A stretch of 64,000 bases of DNA from Zanthoxylum bungeanum (GCA_019454045.1 SKCR01023431.1:186001-250000), one strand, 5' to 3'; positions 1-11,657 are shown, counted from the stretch's first letter. Notes: generated from the letters alone by a model not told the origin. Translations and numbers: made by a program.

Positions 1-524
1 CAGTTGTCCGTCAAATTAAGATCCGCTTGTTTGCAATAACCGGACATGTGCAGAAGGTGGAGCTGTTTCAAGCTTTTGAATTACATGTTTATTTTTCTGT
101 GTCAGTATGCTGAATATGATGCTGTTAGGATAGATTGTGCTATGAGTCTTATTCCTAGTCCCGTTTTCTCCAGGAGTCGAGTTTTTTATTACCAATGCAC
201 ATTTGTTCGTCTCCAGGTACGAGATGAATTGGAACAATTGCTAGATGATGATGAAGATATGGCTGAGATGTATCTGACTGAGAAGTTGATTCAAAAACTC
301 GAGAGCTCCACAACTTCCCCTATAAATGAAAGAGCTGACAACATTGATGATGACAGGCACCTAATTCTCTTGTAAACTGACTTTCCCCTTACTCGCATCG
401 AAAATTCTTTAACTGTTTTAGGACCGATGAAATCTCATTTGAAGCTACCGGGGGATTCACTAGTTATGAAGTTGATCAGCAGAACACTGACAGCACCCAG
501 TTTAATCTGTTTGCTGCTCATAAT
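1..524 (+). pseudogene. MRS2-like Mg2+ transporter pseudogene, 5' portion
   Basis: Family role: MRS2/CorA-type proteins are membrane magnesium channels ending in two transmembrane helices with a GMN motif. Seen: exon pieces at about 1-54 (ending ITGHVQK), about 217-356 (VRDELEQLLDDDEDMAEMYL and on) and 422-524 (DEISFEATGGFTSYEVDQ and on), typical of the soluble region before the membrane helices. The first intron fits GT-AG; the second would be GC-AG (GC at 357, AG at 421). The gene enters from the left edge, so its N-terminus is missing. Coding sequence breaks at 524, where Copia element E begins, and resumes at 6743. The reading HN/VQPWD across the gap shows an insertion in an exon. Lesions in the 3' part make it a pseudogene. 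Confidence 0.85.
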
Positions 525-1041
525 TGTTGTAAATTCTTCAATTATTTCATAAGGGTATATATGTCTTTGTGAATGGCAAAGGGGTGCAAGAGTGGTTACA
601 ATCCATAGAGGGTTGCAACCCCACCCCAAAGGGTGTCATATGGCACCCCTCCATGCCTTTATAAAGGGGTCATGCACTCCTAATTAAGGATGTACGAAAA
701 TAGAAGACATATATCCAGATTCTACAGACACTTTGTTTTCTTTTGGTTTTGAGAGAGATCCACCATTTTATCCTAGTTCAAACACTTGTGAAGGAGTGCA
801 CCTTGAACAAGTAGAATCCAAGTTATCCTGGGAGAACATTGGCAATTCGAATCCGTAGAGCACCTGTGACGGGGCCAATAAGTTCTTAAGGACAGAGTCT
901 TTCTCGACTTGGACAATCGAATCAGGTTTTTCTGGTTCTTACTGTTTTAGGGTATATTGCATCTAGATCTAATTGTAAAGTTGTTTGATCTGTTTGATTG
1001 CAAGTTATATTACTGTTTGATGACACTAAATTTAACCAACA
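525..1041 (+). repeat. 5' LTR of element E
   Basis: Starts TGTTGTAAATTC and ends TTAACCAACA. A TATAAAG box lies at 660-666, so transcription should start near 690. It matches 6221-6737 almost base for base. Confidence 0.95.
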
Positions 1042-1140
1042 ATCTTAAGAACTTATTGTATCGTGTTATTAGATAGTAATTTGCATGTTAGGGTTTGAAT
1101 TTTTTCTGGAAAATACGATCTGTGCATGAAAAACCCGTAG

Positions 1141-1490
1141 GGCGTTCGAACGCCCAACGCACGCGAAGGTTAAAAATTTGAATTCTCGTAAGAACGTTCG
1201 AACGCGTCTTCAAACGCACCTCGAACGCAAGCCTTCTGCCTTAGAACGTTCGAACGTGTCCTAAACGCAACTCGAACGCAAACTCTCTGGAATCATTCCG
1301 TTCGAACGCGTTCACGAACGCTATACGAACGTGAACTCTCTGGAATCATTCCGTTCGAACGCGTTATCAAACGCTACTCGAACGTGAACTCTCTGGAAAC
1401 ACTTCGTTCGAACGCGTTATCAAACGCAACACGAACGCACACACACTGGACAGTCTCGTTCGAACGTAGATACGAACGTGACACTAACGA
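1141..1490 (+). repeat. CGTTCGAACG palindrome array in leader of E
   Basis: About six imperfect units of roughly 53 bp between the 5' LTR and gag. Each unit has CGTTCGAACGCGTT, then AAACGC, then ACGAACG, then a CTCTCTGGAAT spacer. The last units end in GCACACACTGGACAG and ACACTAACGAA. The array lies downstream of the TATA box, so it should be transcribed. The same unit occurs in the LTRs of Gypsy elements A and B and in Copia relic D. Confidence 0.9.
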
Positions 1491-2006
1491 AATAGTCCTG
1501 TAATTCTTAGAAACTGCAAACTTAAATAATATTAACTTGGTTAGTCATATACTGTTAACACATTAATCTTGGTAGTATAGATTCAAGTTATTATTAGGTT
1601 GTTCAATTATCACAAGCATACACATAGTGATAAAGTTGAAATTGATGGTTGTTGCATAATTGGTTGAGAATTTAAAGTGTAATTTTGCACAAGTAATTCC
1701 ATCCAATCTTGATTGACATTTATATATCTACACTTATCGTAATAATTGTGCTATTGGAAGAGTGTAAATCTGGGTTGTGAATTGCTAAAAGATCCTATTG
1801 GAAAAGGTGTTTGAAGAATATTCGTTCGTTCAATTTTCCTTAAGAATCTTCAGTTAAAATTCAATGACTTGTGTTTATTGGAACTTTCGTCCGTTAGAAC
1901 AACAAGTGACTACCTAGTACAATCACTTTGAACAAGATCATTCGTTGATCGTTGTGCAATTCGTCTTTCGTAGACTGATTGAACCCTGTTGAATTTCCAG
2001 CTACAA

Positions 2007-5000
2007 ATGGCTAGCGGAAATATCAAAGAATACCGGTCTCTCACGGAGAAAAGCCGGAGAATTTGGTAGGGCAAATTTCAAACAGTGGCAGAGCAAAATG
2101 CTGTTCTACCTGACAACTCTCCAGTTGGCTAAATTCCTCAAAGATCTCGGGTCCTGTGGAAGGAGAATCTGAATTGGCCAAGGAAGAGCGAGAACAGACT
2201 TGGATGTCTGGAGACTTCTTATGCAAGAACTACCTGTTGGGTGGTCTTGACAATACCCTGTACAATGTGTACCAAGGCATGACTTCTGCGAAGATTCTCT
2301 GGGAATCTCTCGAGAAGAAGTATAAAACTGAAGATGCCGGACAAAAGAAATTTGTCGTGGGTAGGTTCCTGGACTACAAGATGGTAGTTTCAAGGACAGT
2401 GATGTCTCAGTTGGGTGAACAACAATAGATCATTCATGAAATACTGGGTGAAGGAATGAAACTCTGTGAGACGTTTCAAGTTGCCACCATAATTGAAAAG
2501 TTGCCTCCATCATGGAAGGATTTCAGGAGCTATCTGCAACACAGAAAGAAGCAGATGAGCCTTGAAGACCTTGGAGTTCGATTGAGAATCGAACAGGACA
2601 ACATGATGTCCGGAAGGCCAGCTACAAGACTATGGAGTCCAAGGCCAACATCTTTGAGGATGTAAATGGTAGCAAGAAAAGAAAGAACAGTGAAGCTGAT
2701 TCTTCCCAAGCGAACAAGAAGTTCAATGGGAAGTGCTACAACTGTGAAAAGAGCGGTCATATGACAAAGGACTGCAGAAACAAGATATCTCAGGACAATG
2801 GCAGGATATATGAAGCTTATGTCACTGAAGGTAAGCAGTTAACTGATGAGATTTCAGAAATGAATCTCTCAACAGTGGTAACTGAGGCCAACTAGGTTGG
2901 GAATCTGAGAGAATGATGGGTAGACTCTGGGGCTACTCGTCATATATGTGCTGATAGCACGATGTTTTCCTCGTATCAGAAAGGTCGATGGCGGCGATCA
3001 TCTGACAATGGGAAACTCGTCTACCTCTAGAGTGGTTGGACAAGGCACAGTAGTTCTGAAAATGATATCCGGAACGGAGCTTACATATAATAATGTTTGC
3101 ATGTTCCAGATATTCGGAAGAACTCGGTCTCGGGTTTGTATTTGTTTCTGACAAGATTGTATTGACCAGAAATGATGTCTATGTAGGAAAATGATACCTC
3201 GCTGAGGGTCTTTTTAATGACTGTCAATTGTGCTATTAATAAAGCTGAAACTTCTGCTTATATTATTGAGTCACAAAATGTATGGCATGGGAGGTTAGAA
3301 CATGTTAATTATGATACATTAATTAACATGGACCTTATACCTAAATTTGCATTGATAGCCAACATGAGTGTGAGGCATGTGTTGAAGCAAAAATACATAG
3401 AACATCATAGAAAAAGTTCTGAACCCTTGGAACTTGTACACATTGACGTATGTGACATGAATTTTGTGCAAACAAGAGGCGGTAAAAAGTACTTTGTCAC
3501 TTTTATCGATGAAAGCACAAGATTCAGTTAAGTGTATTTGCTGAGGAGCATAGCTGAAGCTATTGAGAGCTTTATACACTGAGAACGAAGTTGCAAATCA
3601 ACTTGGCAAGGAAATCAAAAGAATCAAGAGTGATAGAAGTGGTGAATACGTTTCATCATTCGGTGAATATTGTTCTGTGCACGGAATTATTCACGAAACC
3701 ATTGCTCCGTATTCTCCTCAACAAAATGGGATTGATGAGTGCAAAGACCGAACGTTGAAGGAAATGATGAATGCCATGTTGACTAGTTCTGGTTTACCTC
3801 AGAACTTGTGGGGGAAAGCCCTGCTTTCCGCGAACTACGTTCTGAACAAGCTTCCTCACAGAAGATTGGACAAGACACCATATGAGTTGTGGAATGTTAT
3901 GTACCTTCCTACAAATATCTGAAAATGTGGGGGTGTCTTGCCAATTGCCAAGGTGATGGCTCCTAAACCTAAGAAGGTGGAATAGGACCTAAAACTGTTG
4001 ACTGTATATTCTTCGGATATGCTTGCAACAGTAGTGCGTATCGATTCTTGGTACACAAGTATGAGATTCCTGACATCAATCTGAATGTGATGATTGAGTC
4101 AAGGAATGCAATATTTTGAAGAGACATTTCCTTGTAAGGAAAGACAAAGAAGAGAGTCTCTCAAAAAGAGCTGTTGATACTGTCAATGACAGTGATCATG
4201 TTGACCAAGAGTCAGATCCGATTTTCTGACATATTTGTTAGAAAATGAGTCTCGAAGCTATAAAGAAGCACTGTCTTCTTTGGAGGCACCTCTGTGGAAA
4301 GAGGCGATTATCAGTGAGATTGATTCAATCCTACAGAATCATACTTGGGAGTTGGTTGATCTTCCTCCAGGTTGTAAGCCACTGGGCTACAATTGGAAAG
4401 ATGAAAATGGATGGATCAATAGATAAGTACAAGGCGAGGTTTGTCATAAAAGATTATAGACAGAAAGAAGGCCTTGTTTACTTTGACACCTATCCACCAG
4501 TGATTCGTATCACATTAGTAGAATGCTTATAGCTATAGCAGCTATATTTGGTCTTGAAATACATCAAAAGGATGTAAAGACGTCATTCTTGAATGGTGAA
4601 TTGGATGAAGAGACTTACATGGAACAACCAGAAGGGTTAAATGTTCCAGGAAAAGAACAGAAAGTGTGCAAACTTGTAAAATTCTTGTACGGATTAAAAC
4701 AAGCACCTAGACAATGACATGAGAACATTGACAAAAAGATGTTGTCAAGTGGGTTTAAAACCGATGAGTGTGATAAGTGTATATACACCAAATCAACTCA
4801 AAAATGATATGTCATTGTATGTCTCTATATAGACGATATGCTGATAATTGGTAATAATCATGAGTTGATTCAGTTTACCAAGAAGTGTTAACCAGCAAAT
4901 TTGATATGAAAGATTTGGGAGTAGCTAACCTAACTCTTCCTCTATCAAAGAATACTGGTTTAAGCATATCGCAATTAGAGTATTCAAAGATCATCGGAAG

Positions 5001-5643
5001 TCTGATGTATCTCACGAGTTGCACACGAACTGATATCGCTCAAGCTGTGAATAGGCTTAGCAGATATACTAGCAATCCAGGACATAACCACTGGAAAAGT
5101 CATAGTAAGTGTTTTGAGGTATAAGAAACTTCAAAATATGGGCTACATTACGAGAGATATCCTGCTGTTCTAGAGGGATACAGCGATGTTGGATATCTGA
5201 TATAGTGGATTCCAAATCTACTGGTTGGATTTGTTTTCACACTTGGTAATGCAGCCGTGTCATGGAAATCCTCGGGGCAAACATGTATTGCCTGGTCTAC
5301 TATGGAATCAGAGTTCATAGCGTTAGACAAAATAGCGGAAGAAGCGGAATGGCTTTGAAACTTCCTGGAGGATATTCCTAGTTGGGCCAAACCGGTGCCA
5401 ACGATTAGCATACATTTTGAAAGCCAATCGGCTATTGGGAGAGCCCAAAATACAATGTATAATGGTAAGTCTCGACACATACGTCGGAGACATAATACCA
5501 TAGGTCAACTGCTCTCAAGTAGCATAATATCGATCGATTATGTTGAGTCGAAGGAAAACCTAGCGGATCCACTAACTAAAGGTTTTCCTCGAGAGCAAGT
5601 TGAGAAGTCATCGAGGGGAATGGGCTTGAAGCCTATAATCTAA
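2007..5643 (+). pseudogene. Degenerate Copia gag-pol of element E
   Basis: ATG at 2007 opens a broken gag. FKQWQSKMLFYLTTLQLAKF near 2080-2140 is typical of Copia gag. The zinc knuckle CYNCEKSGHMTKDC lies near 2735-2776. Protease motif WVDSGATRHIC is at about 2917-2950. Integrase follows: WHGRLEHVNYDTL (about 3283), first Asp in VHIDVCDM (about 3440), SDRSGEY (about 3630) and PQQNGIDECKDRTL (about 3717), a DDE set. Reverse transcriptase has KDVKTSFLNGELDEETYMEQ (about 4570) and the YIDDM catalytic box (about 4830). RNase H has [10 protein letters not shown] (about 5300) and ends ADPLTKGF (about 5570). Premature stops and frame changes occur throughout, so no functional polyprotein can be made. 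Confidence 0.92.
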
Positions 5644-6220
5644 GAATTGTCACTGTGGAAACCCAACCTAGCTGACTGGAGATCCCAAGATCTAGGTTCA
5701 AAAGGGACAACAGAAACTTTGTGCAATTCAAAACAAGCACTGAAGAGTTTCGTACTCTTTCTCATTCCGATAATGACGCTGAGTGCTGTCTGTCATTGGT
5801 TAGGATAAGCTAAGGCTTTTAATGATCACTATATTAGGAGATGAGTCCTAATGGGGGTAAAGACAGATTACCTCTTCATAGTAGATCACCTATTTCAAGT
5901 AAGAAGTGGGGCCGCTTCCATGGGAACCTTTAAAGGCGGGTTACCCTAAAGTGCTTGATGAATCCAGGACCGTTGTTCAGGGCCAAAATGAACACAACCG
6001 TAGAACGGGAAATGGTCGAATTAAAGCTGTGTGTTGGCAATTGTCTTGGTTTACACCAACGGCAGAACAGTTCAAGACTATGGGTCACTGGTTTGCCAAG
6101 TAAATCCGATTGTCATTCACTAGGAAAGGTTCAAAGCGAAAGCTACCTATTTCGATGCAGCTTTAGCTCACGGTATCTCTCTCACGTGTCTGAATGAATA
6201 TTTGAAGAATTGTGGGGGAT

Positions 6221-6737
6221 TGTTGTAAATTCTTCAATTATTTCATAAGGGTATATATGTCTTTGTGAATGGCAAAGGGGTGCAAGAGTGGTTACAATCC
6301 ATAGAGGGTTGCAACCCCACCCCAAAGGGTGTCATATGGCACCCCTCCATGCCTTTATAAAGGGGTCATGCACTCCTAATTAAGGATGTACGAAATAGAA
6401 GACATATATCCAGATTCTACAGACACTTTGTTTTCTTTTGGTTTTGAGAGAGATCCACCATTTTATCCTAGTTCAAACACTTGTGAAGGAGTGCACCTTG
6501 AACAAGTAGAATCCAAGTTATCCTGGGAGAACATTGGCAATTCGAATCCGTAGAGCACCTGTGACGGGGCCAATAAGTTCTTAAGGACAGAGTCTTTCTC
6601 GACTTGGACAATCGAATCAGGTTTTTCTGGTTCTTACTGTTTTAGGGTTATATTGCATCTAGATCTAATTGTAAAGTTGTTTGATATGTTTGATTGCAAG
6701 TTATATTACTGTTTGATGACACTAAATTTAACCAACA
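6221..6737 (+). repeat. 3' LTR of element E
   Basis: Begins TGTTGTAAATTC right after the polypurine tract and ends ACCAACA before TSD ATAAT. Compared with the 5' LTR I see one substitution and two single-base indels by eye. Confidence 0.95.
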
Positions 6738-7222
6738 ATAATGTACAGCCATGGGACGCATACTAGTACCGTTCACAGCACTGTAAGCAATCACCTTGAT
6801 GTCGAAGAGCTAGAAATGCTCCTCGAGGCGTACTTTGTTCAAGTTGATGGTATACTGAACAAACTATCAACGGTATGAATCTTTTATCAGCATGGGACAT
6901 CTATTTACTTATAGATATTTAGTTGGATACGCTATTGGTATTAGATTTGTTTCTGCGAAGCTGAGGGAGTACGTAGATGATACAGAAGACTACATTACCA
7001 TAATGCAAATGGGGGTCATGTTGATGACTGCAACGCCTTATGCTGAGTGCCTTCATTGCTGTGGCCGGTGTTTTCAGGATGAATATCACCATCGAGCTGT
7101 TCGATGAGACAAAAGCGGGGATGTCTGAGTTTCTCTGGACAGTTGCTGGCGGTGCCATTGGAACCATATTCCTGTATGTTGCTGCTATTGCTTGGTGTAA
7201 GCACAAGCATTTGCTGGATTGA
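6738..7222 (+). pseudogene. MRS2-like Mg2+ transporter pseudogene, 3' portion
   Basis: Continues the gene cut by element E. Exon to about 6872 carries SNHLDVEELEMLLEAYFVQ, then a GT intron, then an exon from about 6961 with LREYVDDTEDYITIM, and the C-terminus FLWTVAGGAIGTIFLYVAA ending KHKHLLD with TGA at 7220-7222. Lesions: a frameshift after PWDA (about 6758), an apparent 27-bp in-frame loss after ITIM (about 7003), a one-base insertion before LSAFIAVAGVF (about 7035), and AGG in place of a glycine codon, so the invariant GMN of the family reads RMN (about 7077). The GMN motif forms the ion-selectivity loop in the CorA/MRS2 family. Confidence 0.85.
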
Positions 7223-7555
7223 TACAAATTTACAGTATGTTGTTAAACAAGCCATTGATTTAAATCTTATCAATTCGCTTGCAAATTCCAATGGAAATAA
7301 ATTTGTTTCTTGCAACTCTCATTATATGTGGCTTGCTTGCTGAAAACAGATCTATTATTAAAGTAATTTTACAATTTTAGTAAAATTTCTATTTGAAGAA
7401 AATCTAGCAAATTGATCAATGGGTTAATGCATAAGAGAGTAGTAACTCAGCCACATTGGAGAACATATTTGGCCCTGGAGTATTGTTGCTTTTTTCATGA
7501 AACCAAATTGTAATATTCTAGCAAATTCTTTTTTTTTTTTAAATGTTGCTTGAAA
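7223..7555. other. Intergenic, former 3' UTR
   Basis: AT-rich sequence between the MRS2 pseudogene stop and the CACTA terminus. It presumably held the old 3' UTR. No other feature is recognised. Confidence 0.5.
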
Positions 7556-9690
7556 CACTACAAAAAATAAGGTCTTTAGTGTCGAAATATATCGACATTA
7601 AAACAAAGAATATTGACGCTAAAGGTTATTAGCGTAGAAAATTTTCAACGCTAACTTTCGACGCCAAAACGTAGACGAGAAAGACAATTAGCGTCGAAAT
7701 AAAATATTTCGATGCTTTTGCGTCCAAAAATTTTCGAAGAAAAATGATATTTTTCGACGCTAAATGACGTATTTGGCAACGAATATTTTCGACGTCAAAT
7801 AATTGTGTTATTAGTAAAAAACTTATTTATTTTTATTTTAGCGTCGAAATTTCTTATACCCTTTAGCGTTGAAATATTTCGACGCTAAATGATATAAAAT
7901 ATTAAAATATAAATATTATTTTATTTTTTTTAGCGTCGAATAATTCGACGCTAAATGGTATAAGAACTTTATTATTTAAGGTACCTTTTGCTTTGAAACA
8001 TTCGATTTTTCGTTTTGAAAAATATTATTATTAAAAAAATAATTTTACCGAATAATAGTAAAATTATTTTTATTCTAATAATTATTTTTGTTCTTATAAA
8101 TTTAAAAATAATTAAAAAGTAAAAATAAATTAAATTTATAATTAAAATTTATTAAAAAAAATAAATACATAATCTATTAACAATCACTACTGCTGTGAAT
8201 ATTTATACAAATGAAAATAACAATTATTGCTGCTATGATGGATGGACGATCGAGCCCGATGCAGTCTGGCCGAGTGAGGCCTCCAGCATCTGCTTGAAAG
8301 CCCTCACTTGCTGGTCGAACTCATGCATCTTTTTCTGGTTGTCATCATCGACCTGTTGTAGCTTCTTATAGGTCTTCTTCAGCTCTTTTTTGGTATTGTC
8401 CAACTCTTCCTTGGTGTTGGCTAGCTGTTCTCAAAGGCACGGGTCGGTAGGAGAAGAAACAGCAGTGCGTCTAGATGACATCGGCTTCTTACGAGTGCCA
8501 AGTCTGACGTTGTACGCTGTACGCTGTCTGGTTTTCCTCATCTAGTAGGGGGTCAGACTCTATCTCATAAGCTTGTCGCTGGACCTCCATCATTTCGTTC
8601 TATTTAAAAAAAAATTGAAGTTAATGTTCGAACTTCAAAAGAAAAAAAATTAAATTTAAAAATATATAAAATTATTTTAAATACTTAAACTTACATAGCA
8701 GCGTTTGACTTCTTTATTGATCCATTTCTTCTTCTCATTGTAGTGCATCACTCGAAAAAACTCCGGAAATGACTGCACATCACCCGTGTTACTCTGCAAA
8801 AAAAACATAAAGTGGTTGTTATTATTAGTAAAATTAATGAAATGTTAAAAAATAATTTATGGTATATTTACCTCAGAATGTTCAGCACGATGTTGGGAAA
8901 ATAGCTTGGAGCCTCCATGATGGTTGAAACGCATATGATTACGATTCTCCGCATTTGCATGACATTTATTCTGCATTTAATAACATTGTAAGTAGTAAAA
9001 ACGAGGAGAATTATCAGTTTCGTATTCTTTTAAAAATTACTTCGTGTTTCTCGCTCGACCAAAGCTCACACAAGAATCTATAGTCTTGCTCCTCTATATA
9101 ATCAGGCTTGTGTTATGGAGCATCCAAAGCCCCATGTTTGTCGAATATCTGTTTCAGGACTTTTGTCCTAAAATCCTTGTAACTCTTCCCAATGTGGTGG
9201 TCGAGATACTCCAGGACGTTTGTTCATGTTCACGTTCAAGTCGAACAATTCCTGCAGGAATAGCAACCAAGTAGAAATTAAATATAAAACATTAATTTAA
9301 AGAAAACGGAAAATAAAGAAAACTCAATACGATAAGTTTACTCACAAGTAGCGTCAGGAAGAGCTGGTTGATTTTCATCTCCCACATGATCTTTCTCCAA
9401 GAAACGTAGTTTTGGGGAGCTTCAAACCGAGTAGCAGCACCTATGACATTGGTAAACAATGAAGAATGTTGTCTGATCTGTCTTTCTCCAACATCCGATA
9501 TCTTTATCCGGATGCGGCCGTGGGCCTTAACGTGTTTAACCAACGCCAGGCCACGGCTGCGTCTTCGATACTTCGATGTACTCGAGTCACATGTGTTAGC
9601 AAGGACCTCGAGAGCAGCCTTTGTCTTTGCAGATGTAGATGGAGTCGAATAAGTGAGTTTACGAGAACGCGGTGCCATCTGTAAAATAAG
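7556..9690 (-). mobile_element. Truncated CACTA (En/Spm) element 1
   Basis: Begins CACTACAAAAAATAAGG at 7556 and carries subterminal repeats of GCGTCGAAAT and ATTTCGACGC up to about 7970. The coding strand is minus, as in the complete CACTA element at 46999-50691, and gene pieces at 8226-9678 match that element. No matching TGTAGTG terminus is found to the right, so the TNP2-bearing half is lost. The right edge is my estimate, placed where similarity to CACTA genes stops. Confidence 0.8.
8226..9678 (-). pseudogene. CACTA second-gene (Transposase_24-like) remnant
   Basis: Read on the minus strand, a start MAPRSRKLTYSTPSTSAKTK at 9678 leads into RGLALVKHVKAHGRIRIKI and EAPQNYVSWRKI, typical of the N-terminal half of the second CACTA protein. 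Later exons are recognisable by similarity to the element at 46999-50691: about 9050-9260, 8874-8975, 8697-8797, and a final coiled-coil exon at about 8226-8600. Exon edges show CTTAC/CTGCA on the plus strand, the complement of splice signals. At least one frame break in the coiled-coil exon makes it a probable pseudogene. Confidence 0.65.
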
Positions 9691-10132
9691 AAACCAAAAT
9701 TTTCACCGTAACTATCAAAATAAGCTTGTGTAAACTTTCACCGCAATAAGAAACCAAAATAAGCATGTGTGCAGCAAGCGTGCTGCTGTTAACAAAATCC
9801 TTTATTTCTAATTCAAGTGCCTCATTTCTCATTCATTTCTGACAACAAAACCCTTCCTGAGATTATATACCTTTCTTCACAAAAATTTAATACACAACTA
9901 CTCGTCGTTTGTTCTAGAAATCAAGTGAGTGTGTTTTACAGCATTCTGAGGGCGAGTTTAGGGTTTTAGACAAATTCCTAATCTTTAGATTTGAGCCATT
10001 ATTTTAGGTCAAATATTGCTTAAAATACAAGCTCTCTCTCATCTCTTATAATTTATACAACACTCTAACCAACCAAGTTCTATGTTTGAGAGAAAGAGAA
10101 GAGCCATTTTTCTTAAAATATAGCTAAACTAA
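9691..10132. other. Unassigned junction sequence
   Basis: AT-rich DNA between the CACTA relic and the start of readable gag in retroelement D. It may be CACTA 5' flank, truncated D leader, or both. I recognise no terminal repeat, TSD or gene. Confidence 0.4.
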
Positions 10133-10465
10133 GAATATGTAGTAGGAAAACTGCAGGTTTATGAGAAAAATTTTCTTAGTTATAAAAAGCCAAAAACTAT
10201 AGCGATGAAGATCGCGAAGGAAGTTGCTCATGATCCATCTAGTAATGATGATAATACCCTCACGGATCATGATTTGGCCATGTTTGCAAAGATGTTTAAG
10301 AAATTTCTTAAGCTTAAGAAGAGTGACAGTAGTAGTAATATGTATATGGAGGATAGGCCTAGAGAGAGTAGGCATAGCTGGAGAGAATCTAGAGAGGATA
10401 TGGGTAGTAGATCCCGTGGTATCCAGTTCCATGAATGTGAAGGATATGTGAACATTAAACCTGAG
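10133..10465 (+). pseudogene. D gag, N-terminal piece
   Basis: Open frame from a stop at 10130 to the insertion of A at 10466. It reads EYVVGKLQVYEKN, then LAMFAKMFKKFLKLKKS, RESRHSWRES and FHECEGYVNIKPE, the layout around the first zinc knuckle of Sirevirus-type gag. The expected CCHC residues are partly lost (Phe for the first Cys, Asn for His). The frame then runs into LTR sequence of A, giving a false tail. Confidence 0.75.
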
Positions 10466-10917
10466 TGTAGGACACAGGACCTGGGCGACGCCGTTCCTAG
10501 GCTCGCGGCCTAGTTTGGGAAGTACTGAATAACATGGAGTCGCCACCCGGTGTGAACCGGGACAAAGATTTAAGGCCGCACTCACCCCTCGCAAGGGAAG
10601 ACCTCAAACCGTTGGGTTCGGAATGGTCCCTTACTTATGTCACTTGTAATGAAAGGATTTATGTAATAATTTAATCAAGCTTGAGTAACGCTTATTTCCA
10701 AGAGTATCATGCTTCTAAATTCTCATATTCAAGATAAAACTTATATACGCATTTCACATATATCTCACGTTTAAAATTGCATGCTTAACATATATCAAAA
10801 TAGCAATGAACATATAACTTCATTTGCATATTACATTCAGGAAAACACAGGCACACATATTAACCATACAAGCACACATATTAACCATACAAGCACACAT
10901 ATGGGCACTTTTTCCAA

Positions 10918-11013
10918 GCGGTACGTGGAATTGTAGCCCAAGTACAGACCGCACTACCGTCCATTCGGAATCGGCTACGGAATTTACGTCTGGGTTTCCA
11001 TCCGATATACCGC
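10918..11013 (-). other. Candidate structured RNA module 1, copy in A 3' LTR
   Basis: 96-nt sequence closed by GCGGTA/TACCGC, with inner pairings TGGA/TCCA, CCCA/TGGG, CCGTA/TGCGG and TCC-GAAT-GGA at the tip. Function unknown. It is transcribed if the upstream TATA box is used. Confidence 0.6.
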
Positions 11014-11148
11014 AAGAAATAATACTCAAATGTTATCATGACACAAGCATATGAATTGTAATACATTAACATATTTGCATTTATACATGTGGAGATAGCT
11101 ACTAGGAAAACTATGCATGAAATCTAATGAAAAAGACTCAGTTCAGTG

Positions 11149-11430
11149 GTTCGCGTTCGTGTAGCGTTCGTAAACGCGTTCGAACGGAAATGAAATGAAA
11201 AGAATGCTCACGTTCGAGTAGCGTTCGTAAACGCGTTCGAACGGAAATGAAACAGAATGCTCACGTTCGTATGGCGTTTGTTAACGCGTTCGAACGGAAA
11301 TGAGACAGAATGCTCACGTTCGTATGGCGTTTGTTAACGCGTTCGAACGGAAATGAGACCTGACACATGATAAGGTAAAAACACATGCGCGTTCGAGTTG
11401 CGTTCGTAAACGCGTTCGAACGGGAACGGA
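11149..11430 (-). repeat. CGTTCGAACG palindrome array, A 3' LTR
   Basis: Five to six units of about 53 bp, related to the array in Copia E. On the minus strand each unit has CGTTCGAACGCGTT followed by AAACGC, ACGAACG and a TTCTG spacer. Apparent reading frames across it in several frames are by-products of the repeat. Confidence 0.88.
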
Positions 11431-11477
11431 CCTGATGCATGAAATGGGACGCAATACATAAACACAAAATAAAAGGG

Positions 11478-11567
11478 GCGCGGCGAGTACTGCCGTAAAG
11501 GTGACCTTTTGGGGCTCTTGATCTCTCAAAGAGAGGACCTTTAGACCAACATACTAAGCCCATACGC
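11478..11567 (-). other. Candidate structured module 2, type X, A 3' LTR
   Basis: On the minus strand it starts GCGTATGGGCTTAGTA and ends GCCGCGC. AAAGGT/ACCTTT encloses two hairpins, CTCTC-TTT-GAGAG and one of the GCC-loop-GGC kind (here weakened to GTC). Confidence 0.5.
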
Positions 11568-11657
11568 ATCACATCACACATACAAGAATAGAACCAATCA
11601 TATCAACCAAGTATGCCCGTGAACACATCTTACATCCAATCTGAACACACATCAACC

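Larger units (their letters stand above)
525..6737 (+). mobile_element. Copia LTR retrotransposon E, defective
   Basis: Complete element with 517-bp LTRs (525-1041 and 6221-6737) and a 5-bp TSD ATAAT (520-524 and 6738-6742). Domain order is gag, protease, integrase, reverse transcriptase, RNase H, which is Copia order. A polypurine tract TTGTGGGGG lies just before the 3' LTR (about 6210-6218). The sequence after the 5' LTR does not start with the usual initiator-Met primer site and I cannot assign a tRNA. The coding region is broken by many stops and frameshifts, but the two LTRs differ by eye at only about three places. It sits inside an MRS2 exon. Confidence 0.95.

Noticed and set aside
46..375. 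A 109-codon open frame at the left edge as a separate gene
   Set aside because: It spans an intron and two exons of the MRS2 pseudogene; only 217-356 is coding in that frame.
1141..1490. CRISPR-like array of palindromic repeats
   Set aside because: Plant nuclear DNA, no cas genes, units vary and have no unique spacers. It is a tandem repeat.
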